Source: Brachypodius melanocephalos (Eukaryota > Chordata > Aves > Passeriformes > Pycnonotidae). From it: a stretch of 64,000 bases of DNA. Under the pieces are notes generated by a model. That model was given only the letters and a program-made list of their open reading frames with translations, ran no database searches and was not told where the DNA came from. How positions within the stretch are numbered: position 1 is the stretch's first letter; every line of letters starts with the position of its first letter. The position numbers were made by a program, and so were the translations under genes. The stretch covers positions 10,335,256-10,399,255 of the forward strand of contig VZSR01000514.1 in the NCBI GenBank assembly GCA_013398615.1, in the 5' to 3' direction. Below are positions 11,330 through 23,100 of this stretch, in pieces.

Positions 11330-11920
11330 ATCCTTCAGCTCTGAGTAAAGGGTATATCAACCTTCAGATACTCTGAATGCCTTCTTTGCTGTTTTCCTGA
11401 TTTAGATTGGGAATTATTCTTCTTGGATTGCACATCCTTGGAATGCCTCTGGGAATTCATGCTCAGCCTTTAATTGAAGACAATGCCTTTGTCCCTGGAA
11501 CAGGCAAAAAATTAAAACTGAAACTTGATTAGGTAAATGTGGCAGGATCTGGTTTCCCACAAATGATCTGTTGGATTTTAATGATGGAAGCTGAGAGCCT
11601 TTTGCCTGATGCCATCCTTTCATCCTGAGCTGTGTGTCCTTCAGCACCCTAAAGAGTTCCCTTTTACTGGTGATCTTTATGCCCTCCAAGCACTTGTTGA
11701 AGGGTATCATTCCTCTCTTAGCCATCATTTAGCCAAGCCATGCATATTAAGTTCCTTTAATCTTCACTCATAACTCAGTCTCCTCTGACCTTTAATCATT
11801 TTTATTACTCTTCTTATGAATTTCTCCCAATTTGTCTGCATCTCTCTGGCAATGAGGCACCCAGGATTTACTGCCTTGTGTTAGATACACTCTCCCTGCA
11901 GCAATGCAGAAGATGTTACC
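11330..11920 (-). repeat. Possible ancient LINE (CR1/L3-like) relic
   Basis: The stretch around 11740-11900 ('cataactcagtctcctctga', 'catctctctggcaatgaggc') resembles the complement of old CR1/L3-type 3' regions. Its divergence is much greater than that of the other CR1 copies here. The left boundary is uncertain and the part before 11740 may be unrelated unique DNA. The match is from memory of family character, not from alignment. Confidence 0.3.
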
Positions 11921-12402
11921 TCCTGCTACTTTCATCCACCACTGACTAAACAATATGCTGGAGTCGTGAGGTAGCTGAGAATCAATTAAAATGGAATTTA
12001 AATGGTTCAGTGCTCAGAATTACCATAATTCTTTGGTGTCACCGCGTGCAGTGAGAAGCCTTGGAGCCTGTGCATACCTGCTGCTTCTGGAAGCACGTGT
12101 TCGTGATTCCCAGGGCAGGCAGAGCTTTGAAACCTGCTACATGCACAGCTCTGTGAGCCTCTGAGGGGATGTGAAGGAGTTAAAATCCAGAGGACAGATG
12201 GAGATGGGTTCAGATTGGCACCAGGAACAGCTCACGTGTGCTGCTGGCCTGAGGGCTCCACTCTGCTCCCCCTGGAACTCCCAGAGAGGTGACAGCACTC
12301 AAGGGCTCGTCACAGCAGTGGCAAAACTGCAGGAAGCAGCAGGCAAGAGCTTGACATTAGCTTGCTTCAAGCTCTGTTTAAACGGTTTGCTTTAATAAAA
12401 TT

Positions 12403-12417
12403 AAAAAAAAAAAAAAA
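12403..12417 (+). repeat. Poly(A) run after AATAAA
   Basis: A 15-base A run begins five bases after an AATAAA hexamer. Genuine cleavage sites normally lie 10-30 bases after the hexamer, so the spacing is short. It may be the tail of a retroposed transcript or a simple A-rich tract. A 74-codon frame upstream (12171-12395) ends inside the hexamer and has no recognised homology. Confidence 0.6.
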
Positions 12418-13234
12418 GCTTTAGACATCTGCAATGCTTTTGAGCTTTGATTAATGAAGAGCTTGAGATAGCTGAGCAGCAGATTAAATGATGAAAGATG
12501 CTCTGAGACTTCTCAGATCTGCTAAAATGATCAGGTGGCTTCTCTGTCCCCACCACACGTGGTTTTGATTCAAGGCACACACTGGAGTCAAGAGGATCTC
12601 TGCTCCTGGTTCCTCTTTTCCCATCTGAACAACCCTGTGGTTTCACATTGCTCTGGTGGATAGGGAGGGTGGGCTGTCACTCCTGGAGGTGTTTAGTTCC
12701 TCTTACAGAACATTTTTTCCTTTTCTGTCCCACACACAAACTGTGGTTCCCCAGATCTGTTTTGTGTTGTCCCATTTGGTCTCTGAGCCACTGGTAGGGA
12801 AGAGGGCCTTTATATACACACTCCAACACCCTGAGTTTTCACTGTCATGTCATTTATTACTCCTCCTCCAGCTCCTGAATTCAAAATGAGGCATTTAAAA
12901 TTTGATCAGGGATGTGTTCTAATGAGTGCTTGGATTATATGTGTGCCTTGTTTCCTTAAGTGATTTTTACACTTTTATCAACCTCCAGAAAAAAAAAAAA
13001 ACAGATTAACTGCATTTTATAGGCTCTTTTCCCTACATACCCCAGTCTTTCCTCTTTCCCATCTGTTGCTGTTCACTCATGAAAAGTTCCTTGCAAACCC
13101 CAGCCTTCAACAGTGGCTCGAGAATTAATAAAAAAGTGGCATGAAGCACACTTACATACAAGTCGTGTGCATGCACATATTAATCTTTCCTTAAAAATTA
13201 TTTACATTCTGGACAAACATCTCATAATGCTGGG

Positions 13235-13287
13235 AAAAAAAAAAGAAAAAAAACAAAAAAAAAAAAAAAAACAAAAAAAAACAAAAC
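13235..13287. repeat. A-rich low-complexity tract
   Basis: About 50 bases almost entirely A with occasional C or G. The lysine-rich and phenylalanine-rich frames read through it on the two strands are artefacts of this composition. Confidence 0.9.
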
Positions 13288-13937
13288 CAACCTGTTTCTT
13301 TTTGCCATAATTTATAAATATTTCAAGTAGCAAGGCTGATTTGTTAATGCTGAGTTTGTGGGGTCTACTTGTATAGACATGGCCTGTGCCATCCTGATTT
13401 TTTCCTTCAGGAGCAGAGGATGGGCCCTGCCCCTGTACAACTGCAAAGATATTCATTTCCAAGCCTGCTTTTGCTATATTAGCTTTCATTTTAGATACCC
13501 AAATAAAGTAATTTAAGTTGTTAGATGTTCTATGAAAAATAGCAAGATAGACCAACTGTCTTTACCTTCAAAGTTATGAAAACCATTATTTAAAAGATCA
13601 ATCACCTAACCTCCTTGCTGACATGATAAATGTTTCCTGTGAGTGTTATTCTATCTTCTAATTTCAGAAGAATTAATATACCTTTTTTCTGCCTTTTTTC
13701 CCCCTTTTTGCTAGCTCAGACCTGGTCACAAAGCCATTTTAATTTGCAATCATTCTTGCAGTGCACCTGCAACGATAGAGCTGATAAACACTTTCTTAGA
13801 TGATAATTTTTAATGACTACCACGATTGCAAACCAAATTTTGGCTTTAGGAAGAATGCCAGAGATGGCAGAAAACTGAGAGACAGAAGAAATAGCACAGG
13901 AGGGATGCACTTCATACAATAATTTTACTGAGCAGTT

Positions 13938-14021
13938 TGGTCTCGTGGAAGGTGTTGGGGGTTGGATGAGATGAGCTTCAAGGTCCCTTCTGACTCAATA
14001 CATTCTGTGGTTCTGTGATTA
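13938..14021 (+). mobile_element. CR1 LINE 3' tail
   Basis: Only the last ~80 bp of CR1 remain: 'gtggaaggtgttgggggttgg', then 'cttcaaggtcccttctgact' and 'attctgtggttctgtgatt'. It is severely 5'-truncated. Confidence 0.85.
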
Positions 14022-14461
14022 TCAATCCTCACTGCATTTTATTTTTCTGGTGAGTTCCTACTCATCCAGTTAAAACACCGCCACGCTCGAATCCATCGAA
14101 AAATCTCTCAGTTTCTCCTTTTTTCCCAATACCTAAAAGCTGAAACATAAGAGCAGGGTTTCTGCAGACTGCTGCTATCTTGCTGAATCAGGCAGTTTGG
14201 GGCAAAGCCAATTCCTGTGACTCCTGTGGTCTCGCATGAAGAATTGCTTCTGTTGGAGAAGCGTTGACCATTTAATATACGGTGCTCATGACTCACCATA
14301 TATTCCCAGAGCACTTGGAGGTATTTCCATGCTGTCTCTGTATTTTTACAACCTAAACATATTCCCCTGGAGATTTATGCAGCTTTATATTCTTTTCTCT
14401 CATACACTTTTCCAGGAGTTTTATGGGGGAGCAGAGAGGGAGCCTAACCAGCTCGCTTAAT

Positions 14462-14535
14462 TTAGCACAGTCCTGTCCTTTCCAGTTCACCCACCTGCAA
14501 AATGGGAATAATAATAAGCACTTAAGGGAGAATAT
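14462..14535 (+). mobile_element. MIR-like SINE relic
   Basis: Contains 'cacctgcaaaatgggaataa' followed by 'taataagcactt', close to the conserved MIR core and 3' part ('cctcatctgtaaaatgggaataataatag...'). MIRs are ancient amniote SINEs and survive in birds as short diverged pieces. The call is by eye. Confidence 0.45.
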
Positions 14536-15024
14536 TCACATGTCTAGCTTGAGACCTTTAATGTTCATCTCTCCAGAGGCTCAGCAGACAGAAATGGCTT
14601 CTAATTCAGATGCTTTGAATGGGCTTCTAACGGAGCTTGCTCCTCTTCTGGCAGCCAGGGAGACCAAGTTTTCAGCTCCAGCACCCCTCCATCAGGCATG
14701 GGGTGACATGCCAGAAGCCAGACAGTGTGAACATCCTCTTTCATGCCTCATCTTGCAACCACTTCCAGGCTCAGCTTCCCTCTGGTGGAGCAGTGTCTGA
14801 GTCACTCAGTGGTTTTCCACATCTGCAAAGCGGAGTGAGTTGTGGGATGAGCACCACGCAGAGCCCCACTGGGGGGAATCACTGAGGGTGAAAAAATGAG
14901 CATTTCAACAGCACTTTGTGTGTGTTAAACCCAGTGGAAGCACTATGAATTATCAATATGGCCAGTCATTAGTATTCATTAGGGCTCAGAGCAAGCTACT
15001 GAGACTCAAATCTTCCTGTTGTAG

Positions 15025-15165
15025 TCTCTGGGTTGCAATCGTGTGACATTGAGCAAGTCACTTCTCTTGTCCTCATTTTTCCTTGTCATTAGGACCTCTG
15101 CACCATCCCTGAGTGTGATGTGAACCTTAATAAGGCTTGAAAAGGGCTTTGAGAACTTGTGGTGG
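15025..15165 (+). mobile_element. MIR-like SINE relic
   Basis: Contains 'tgtgacattgagcaagtcac', matching the MIR core ('tgtgaccttgggcaagtcac'), then a 'cctcatttttcc' segment and a downstream 'aaaagggctttgagaact' similar to the MIR 3' region. Diverged, and identified by eye. Confidence 0.55.
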
Positions 15166-16463
15166 AGAGGGAAATATTAATGTCAAGCACTGCTGTAGCA
15201 GCAGATGAGACGGAGCAAGAGCCTCATCCCGATCCAAAGGGCTCGGAGTGGTGCCATGGAGCACTTCAATGCCTTGTGGATCCTGCCCAGGAATACTGAG
15301 GACAGACAGGCACACCGAGCCAGTTCTGCTCACAGGCAGAGCCAAGGAGCACCACCAGGGAGCTGAGATTTGGAAAACCCATCCCTCTCTCGCTTTTCTT
15401 CGGCTTGCACAGGCAAGCTGCCCATTGGTATGCACGAATGGATATTTAGGCTTCTAAACACCCGCTCCTGGATGCGGAAATGCAATTTGGGACTGTGTTT
15501 AGCATGGAAAGACTGGCACAGAAATCAATCTTTACTTCAGAAAATCTTCTCTTCGGTGTTTAGCCTTGGTGTTGATTATATGAATTAGATCCCTATTACA
15601 AATGAGCCTCATGTCCCAGAAACTAATGTGCAGTGCTCAAGAAGCAAGACTTTCTGCATTTCATCATCATTCTGTTCCTTAATGATTCGCCTTTCCTGGC
15701 AATGATGAGAAATGTTTATTTCCCTGGAGTATTTTGGGATGGTGAAATTAGGGTGTTATTTGTGGGCAGTGGATGCTGCATTAACCTGCCAAGACTGCGC
15801 TGCCATCTTCAATCACTCTGTTTGGAGAGCTGGCCACCTTCCTTCACACCTCTGGTTTGGCCACTTTTTAACCTACTCAATCCACTTTTATGCTGGAGAC
15901 AGTGGCTGCCAGCTTTTGCCTGCTTGGAGGCAAAGCAGCAAGACAAAGTGACAAAGTGACAGTGAGATAAACACTACTGAGAGGCCTTAGTCTGCATTTT
16001 GAGGAGTGCTGTAAATCAGAGTGATGGAGAGAGACAGATTAGTGGTGCCAGTGTAGAGAGGTGAATGGCCTGCTGGGATCTACCTGTTCCTGTAAAATGC
16101 ATCTACTTTTCATTTATAGCCCGTGATAGGAGCATTGTCATAATGTTGTGGAAAAGAAGGATATGTTGACAACAAGGTCAGGCTCTTGTGCAGTTCCTCA
16201 GGCTCTGCAGAAGTCATTGATGGAGTTAATGAAGGTTCCTACAGTGCTACAGCCACATTTCCTTACTTCCATCTCCAGGTAGAAGCAGAGCAATACGTTA
16301 TTCCACGTGATCATATAAAAGGAATTCTTCATTTCATGTCTTGTAACTTCTGTCACCAGGTGTTGGCTGACACTCTCCATCCTGTTGTAAAATCCAGCTG
16401 CCTTTCCCAAACTGAAAACCCAAACACCTGTGATGCCTTGTCAAGCCTCTAAACGGGGGGAAA

Positions 16464-16913
16464 TGATGTTTAAGTTTTAGCTTTCATGTTTTTCAGATTC
16501 TGTGCTGCCTAGGGGTGTAGTTCTAAACCTCATATTAAGTGTTAGTCAGCTCTTCACAGAGTAGGGACACAAAACAAATCCTTTTCCTGCTGGAGACCAA
16601 GGACAATGGTACAAATTTTTAGGCCCACAAGCACAAACAATATGGACTGAAAAAGGAAAACAAGAAGGATGGGACTTCACAACCCAAAGATGTAATTGGA
16701 CAATTAAACCCCAATATGCAAATGAACCAAAACTTATCAAAGTGTGAGACCTCGTGACCGTTTGTCCATTTTGTGCCCATTTTGGGCCCACCTTGGGTGC
16801 AGCCCTGGCCAGGCTCTTGTCCTGCCCAAGGTGTACCTTAAAGGCCTTTCAATAAATCTCTATTCTCCAGCTCTGTCCAGTCTCTGTTCCAGGTCAGCCT
16901 TCCCAAAGCATCA
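16464..16913 (+). mobile_element. Solo LTR of an endogenous retrovirus
   Basis: About 450 bp starting TGATG and ending CATCA, a perfect 5-bp inverted terminal pair of the TG...CA type expected of LTRs. Internal signals fit a promoter-bearing LTR: an octamer ATGCAAAT at 16716-16723 and an AATAAA-type polyadenylation signal near 16850 followed by pyrimidine-rich sequence. The first ~140 bp are shared with a second copy near 44.6 kb. No gag, pol or env reading frame flanks it, so it is a solo LTR left by recombination. A clear target-site duplication was not seen, so the exact ends are tentative. Confidence 0.7.
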
Positions 16914-19033
16914 CCTGAGATGAGATGAGTTCCATACCCACACATACATTTGATGTTTGGGCCAATGGCACCATCAGCTAAAGCAAAATCTCAGTGAATT
17001 TGACCCCCTCCCCCAAAAGATTGCACTTAACAGAGTTACATCAATGCAAAATCAGGCCTGAAATCTGCCATCTGCTAAAGCAGAACCCTAAAGTTCAATT
17101 CACCATTGGAGCCAGTGCTTGGCTGCTCTGCAGGTTACATCTGTAGTTCTCTATACTGCTGTTTATTCTGTTAATTTTATGCCATAGTGTGTAAAAATGT
17201 CCCCAAACTATGAAAGCAAATGAGCAGTGTGACAGGGCTCAGCCCAGTACAGACAATAACTTGGACATTATCAGATTTTTCAGACTTGAAAATCTCAAGG
17301 CTTAACCTCATGTAAACCCTTGGTTTTACAGTTTGAAACCTCTGCTTAATACTGAAAATCTTGCAATACTGATTTCCTCTGACTGCACTCCCAGCACACT
17401 GGAATTCCTCTCATGTTGTACTAACACAGAGCTCTTTGCTCAGAATTTTCTGTTCTCTCTGCTGCAGGACATACAACCAATGGCATCAGTGGCTCCTGTT
17501 GCAGTTTTTAAGGCCAACACGGGTGAAAAAAAAATCATGCAAAAAAAGCTTTGGTGCTCAGCTCCACGTGCTCCCAATCCCAAATTCAGCCTACATATGA
17601 ACAGAGGAGAAAGTTTTGGAAATGTACTGGCATGCAAAAATCACCACATTTGATGATTTATCACAGGTGACTTTTTCTTTCATGCAGACGGATGCAACTT
17701 AAAAGAGACCAAAATTCCCTGTGGTTGATTCATTCAGCTTTTTGGATGAGAAGGTGCAGAACTGCCTAGAATGGCAGTGTAGCCCCATTACTCTTTTTTT
17801 TCTTTTTCTTCTCTTCTGGTTCAGAAAAGAAATGTCAGCCTGACCCATCTGCTGGAATCTGAGCAGAGCCCCAAAAGACCCACACACAGCCTGGAAGACA
17901 AGTGCCCATATGGTGTCTGCATTCATTCATTGCAGAGCTGGTAGGCAGCAGAAATACCTCAGGGAAGAATTGGGGATGAGAAGATATTTTTAATAAACCA
18001 GACTGCAGTGATCTATAATGGGAAATAATCACCGAGCCTTTTCCACAAATATCTAAATCTCTGTCTCTCCTACTTTCCCTTCCAGCGCTGGCAGAGAAAA
18101 ACCAAAAAAGAAAGGTTTCTTGCACTGTAAAACACTCAAAAATTCCCAATTCCTGGTGTTCTACTGTATCAAGGTTACTGTTAACTTTATTAATATTCAT
18201 TTTCATTTACACCACTGCAAAGCCATTAATGTGATAAGAATGATATTATCTTTATAGCAATAAGTATTTATTAAAAGCATGTACAGTGAAAATTGGCAAT
18301 AAGATGAAGCAATGCAAAGTAGAATGCAATGAATCCCTTAGGAAGAATAATAAAGATTTCTGGCTCTTTTTATTCCTCCCAACAACTTCACAGTATTAAA
18401 AAAAAAAAAAAAAAAGGCAAGATAACAAGGCAGTCTCAAAGTCACTTATCAGAATTTGCAAGGGCTCTGAGTGTTTATCCTCAGTGAAAGCTGGAAGGAT
18501 CCATTTCTGGAAAATTGTTGTTGCCTGCCCTTTTAGCAAGAAACTGTCTTGTTGGTTTTGTTTAATTAAACTGCTGCTGTCAATTACTGCCGGCAAACAA
18601 CACAAAGTATTGCCCAGTGAACTTGGGAGGGCACTCAGCAGCCACTGGGGTGTTGTGAGCTCCCTCTGCCCTCCCTGCACATCTCTTGAGGGTGGGAGGT
18701 GATAAAATTCCTCATTTCTGTCCATTTTCCACTTCCTTCAAAGAAATAAAAATAACCCGTCGTTGTTGTGGCCCCACTGATTGAAATATCAGCCCTTCCA
18801 TCCCAAGCTGAAATATTTGCTTTAGTCCCCAAGGTTTCATGTTTGCTGAGCCTTTCCTGTTGTCCTGGCAAGGTTTTCCTCCCAGGGGTGCAGCGGGATA
18901 CTCCACTCCGACTTCCACTCACCCCTGGCCAGATGGGGCACTCCTCTTCCTCTCCCTCCTGCCACATCCCTCCAGTTCCAATTCCACAATCAAGTGTTAT
19001 TCTTGCTCTATTTCTCTTCTCTTTTTCTGCCAG

Positions 19034-19099
19034 GAGGAATTGTGGTTGGATTTACGCTCCGCCGCTGACCCCGGCTGCCGGGCTGGCAGCTCCATGAAG
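19034..19099 (+). other. CpG-rich exon candidate, 66 bp, phase 0-0
   Basis: A long pyrimidine tract ('ttctcttctctttttctgccag') ends at 19033, and a good donor (AAG|GTAAAG) begins at 19100. The 66-bp interval is a multiple of three; the frame starting at the acceptor is open and gives 22 residues beginning EELWLDLRSA and ending GSSMK. It carries five CpG dinucleotides in 66 bp, in surrounding DNA with very few, which suggests constraint. A symmetrical cassette exon would fit. The product is not recognised. A non-coding RNA exon or a chance arrangement remain possible. Confidence 0.3.
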
Positions 19100-19809
19100 G
19101 TAAAGCATTCCCAAACCCCAGGAACACAGAGAGCCAGCCCTTCCTCCGTACTCTGTGTTCCCTGCAGCTCTGCTGGACACTTCCTCAGGCAACAAGGCAT
19201 CTCTCCACTGGCTGCAGCTGAGCCTGGCAAGTGCTGCTGCCGAAAAAATGACAATCTATTTTTTTTCCTTTTCCACTGGTCACCAGCTGAGCGAAGGCTG
19301 CTGGTGCTTTCTGCTTTGGGGAGCTGAAAAGGTGACCTCTGGTTAACTTTCTGGGCCAACAACCTCTTCCATTCAGTGTGCTGTAGCCAAGGACCACAGC
19401 TTGGTTCTTCACTGCTCCAAAAGTCCTCTCCCTTATCCAAAGTCTCCCTCTTTTCATCCCAGTGCTGGGCCAAAAAAGTGACAGGACAAGTGTTGCTGAC
19501 GTGTATGGTCTTAATGGAATTGGATGCAATTCTGGCCAAAGTATCCGAATTCCAGGAAGATACAACCAGAAAAGTTCCACCACCAAATTCTGGGGTTTTT
19601 TTTTTTTTTGGAGTGCAACTTTTCCATAGGGAACTCTTTTCACCGGAGTTGAAGGCATTGTGCTCTTTCCAATGACCATCCACAAAAAAGATTGCTCCCC
19701 CTCAGATTTGAATGTTGGGGAAAATTTACTGTGGGGAGGATTTTCCACGGTGTGCATTCAATATAATCTGTGCCTGGACTCCAAACTTTACTTTCAAGTT
19801 GTACAAAGA

Positions 19810-19848
19810 TAACATTACACTCTACCACAAGAGTAGAGTGTAATGTTA
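19810..19848. repeat. Perfect inverted repeat (hairpin)
   Basis: Left arm TAACATTACACTCTAC (19810-19825) and right arm GTAGAGTGTAATGTTA (19833-19848) are exact reverse complements of 16 bases around a 7-base loop. Transcribed, it would form a stable stem. It is shorter than a typical microRNA precursor, and no wider pairing outside the arms was found. Confidence 0.95.
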
Positions 19849-19944
19849 ATTAGACTCAGTTTCCCTCCTGTCTGGTTGGCCCAGCACAATCCATTGATTT
19901 GATTTGTGGATAGATTGGAAATATGTTCACATATTTATAACTCT

Positions 19945-20102
19945 CCAGCCATGGGCAGGGATACCTTCCACTATCCCAGGATGCTCCAGGTTCTGTCCAG
20001 CCTGGCCTTTGGCACTGCCAGGGATCCAGGGGCAGCCACAGCTTTTCTGGGCACCCTGTGCCAGGGCCTGCCCACCCTCACAGGGAGGAATTTCTTCCTA
20101 TG
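19945..20102 (-). mobile_element. CR1 LINE internal fragment, 3' tail missing
   Basis: Minus-strand CR1: 'ccagccatgggcagggatac' through 'gccagggatccaggggcag' to 'cctcacagggaggaatttct'. The usual terminal segment with 'atggtttgggttggaagg' is absent at the left edge, so the 3' end was lost after insertion, unlike most other copies here. Confidence 0.9.
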
Positions 20103-23100
20103 AACAGGGTAAAACAGAGGTGAAAAATCATAGCTAAAGTGATTCATTTATTGTATGTCCCAGATGCCTTTACTTTTTCCTTTCTCTTTGAATTCTCTTC
20201 CCTCAATGTTACAGCTCTAGCTTTGATCCATCCCGGCAGAATCAACAATCTTTTGTAAAATGTTCTTTCCAGTCCAAGTCCTTTCTGTGATAACAACAAA
20301 AACAGTACAAAAGGAAGATTTGGATTATGTTTATGTGTGACTAGACTATTGATCTCACAGCCTGGGAAGTGAAAAATAAGATGAAATGTGATTTTTAAAT
20401 CTGACCAGGAGGAGGGGATCAGGATGAAACCAAGCACAAGTCAGTTGGGAGTGTGATTCTGCAAAGAATCCACCTCCACAAATCAACCTGCAGTGTTTGT
20501 ATGACACAAATTCTGTTTCCTGTACTCACTAGGGACCTGGTTTTCTCCGGGGAATATTCTCAGCCTTTTTAATTCACCTTATTCCCACTACCTACACATT
20601 ATGAAGAGACAGTGAGTGCACTCTGGCTTGCAAGGAAGATTCCTGTCTTGACCACATCCATTCCTCCCCTCACCAGCTTTGATCCCACGTTTGACAGAGG
20701 ACTTTCCTCCAGGGATGGTGGAGGACCCGCAGCAGGTCCTTCTCTGAACTTCACTGTTTCTCTGGTGAAGAAAACCTCCTTCCTCCTGTCACAAGGTCCT
20801 TGTATCCCACCCCCAGCTGCTCATTTCCACCAGGACTTGGCTGGCCATGGCAATCATGAGGCAGATCGGTCTGAGGGGACACATCTGACAGTGCGCTGGG
20901 AATTCGCTTCTTCCTTCTTCTACTGCAAAGCATCTTCCCTTCCCCAGCCTGCCCTCGAGAATCTAATTAGTGGCCTAATTACCACCGCCATACTATGCCC
21001 TGGCTGACCTTTGCTGGCTCGTGTTCTCAGCCTGCCTTCCCTTGTCAATATAATTTTGGGCCTCAGGTCTGCGCCGCTTCCTCTGCGCACCACGGCGTCA
21101 CCGCGCTCCGCTCCAGGCTTATTTTTATTCCCCTACTCCAACGAAATTGAACCGTGAAAGCGCTGTAAGTTTTCAGCCTCGAGAGGCTCTTCATTAAGCA
21201 ACAAATAACTCTCTGCACCTACTTGATATTGCCCTCCTGTCGGCTGTTTGTCACACGGCGCTTCCCCCCGTGCTCAGCCGGTTGTGGCCGCTCCCCTCCG
21301 CTGATGGAGCTGCTGCTGGCCAGAAGAATGCACATTACAGCCTCTTTGCTCAGCCTCTGGCTCCAATATTGAAGCAACAGCATCATTTTTGTCTTTATTT
21401 GGCTCCAAAGGTTCGTGCTGTCTCGCTGTTCTTGTCAGATATCAGCGTTTCACAGGGCTGGATGCTGGTGCTGTCCTACAGGAACGGCTCTTTATGGCTC
21501 CATCCCCTCTTTTGCTAATGGTGCTTCCACACAAAGAGCTGCTGTCCAAAATAACGAGCTGCATTTAATGCCTCGATGCTCTGGCCCTGACACTGCCCCA
21601 CCAGGCAGTTTTGGGGAGAATCTGGGCTCCCACCCCTCTGCAGATCCTGCCTTGCCCTGGGGTTAAGCGGTGTCTCAGCTCCCTGATAGGTGCGTGGGTA
21701 ATTTTCAAGCCACAGCGCATCTAAAAGCCAAGCACCACCCTGGGAAGGATGTCATAAAACAGATACTCCTTTCCTGCTGAAATGCATTATTAAAGCCTCC
21801 ACCCCATAAATCCCAAGTAGATAACACTCTCCGTGGCACCTTGTAAAATAAGCAATTTTCTGCTACCGAGGAAACAAATCCTTTTCCTCATTCCTATCTG
21901 AACTCCACGAACACGGTGACAGACACAACACTGCATCTGAGTTGGGTTTTGACAGCCTCATACATTTCTAACTCTGTCAGCAAGAATGAATGTTTGAGGC
22001 TTTTCACTTTAAAGAGCTCTGGAGCAAAATGGACTTTCTGGGACCGGCTTCACCCTTTGTGTCTGCCAGCCATAAAGTGTCCCCACCATTTCCAGCACTG
22101 CTTCATTGCAGGGCTGGAGTAGAACTGAAGTGCTGAGATCAAATCTGCACTTGAGAAAAGAAGTGAGGCTGGGAGTAGAAAAACAGATATTGTAGATATC
22201 CAAATATCTCGGGGTTTTCACCCCAAAACATATCAGGGTGAAGCTCACTGTGTCTCACACCCTCCGGGTGCTGCTGGGGCAGAAACAGAGAACATCTGGG
22301 GCTGTATCCAACAGTCCTTGCTAAGACAGACATGGAGCAGCACTCAGACCAGGCTGGATTTACAGCAGCAGTGCTTGAGGTGACCAATGAATCTGGACTC
22401 CATTTTTCAGTTTCCTGGTGAATCTGTCAATGTTTCATTTCAGTAAGAAGTTACCTTCAGTTTTTCTTCCGGTTTGTTTGGGGTTTTTCAACCCTAAAAC
22501 CACAATACTGCTAACTCAGTGGTTATTGCACCAGCAAATGTTAACATTTTATTCCAGTTTAGAACAAGAGAAAATTAAGGAATTCCAGCATTCATTTACA
22601 AAATGAAGCTGCTCTTTTCTAGATAGCTCTAATCAGCTACTAAGGACACTGTCCCATCTTCATCCATTCTGAACCATGCAGGTGTAAAGCTTTATTTTTT
22701 GTATGAAAGGTCTATGGGATCATTCATTTTAGAAACTTATGTAATGTCTTATGTTCATTTCTAGAGCAATCAGGGCAGTTAACTTAGTAGTAGTTCATTG
22801 TTATTTTTCTGCTCTTTGGTGCATGGAGTGCATCTCCTGTGTATTGAGCAGCTCCAGCAGGGTGTTCAATATCAACAGACCTTACCAAGGTCCATATGTG
22901 GCCACAGATTTTAAATACTGACTTTTCCTTTTTTGTTTATTCTTTTAAAGTTGAAGCTAAATTCAATAATTTTTTTTATCTACATTATCGTATATACAGG
23001 GATCAGCCTGAAGCCAAACTAAATTCTCTTCATATTATGAGTGAAAAAATGGCTTGCTCTCCAGCTCAGCACAGATCACTCAGCATAAATCCCTTGTGTT

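Larger units (their letters stand above)
11921..13937. other. Unique non-coding DNA with poly(A) runs
   Basis: No recognised gene. It holds A-runs at 12403-12417 (with AATAAA just upstream at 12393-12398), 12989-13001 and 13235-13287. The first could mark an old processed-transcript insertion. The remainder is ordinary AT-leaning sequence. Confidence 0.55.
14022..16463. other. Unique DNA with MIR-like relics
   Basis: No recognised gene. It contains two short segments resembling the MIR/CORE-SINE family, listed separately. Frames such as 14423-14800 plus and 15127-15435 minus have no family resemblance and sit in moderately GC-rich DNA. Confidence 0.55.
16914..19944. other. Unique non-coding DNA
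   Basis: No recognised gene. It holds an A-run at 18398-18415, an AT-rich block at 18170-18360 that could be a conserved element, the exon-like block at 19034-19099, a T-run at 19596-19609 and a perfect hairpin at 19810-19848. Frames on both strands near 18.6-19.7 kb are without recognised homology. Confidence 0.55.

Noticed and set aside
13113..13555. Lys-rich and Phe-rich frames
   Set aside because: Produced by the A-rich tract at 13235-13287.
16464..16913. Possibility of a complete endogenous retrovirus at the LTR
   Set aside because: No gag, pol or env-like frame lies on either side, and the related LTR fragment is 28 kb away with ordinary DNA between them, so the two are not ends of one provirus.
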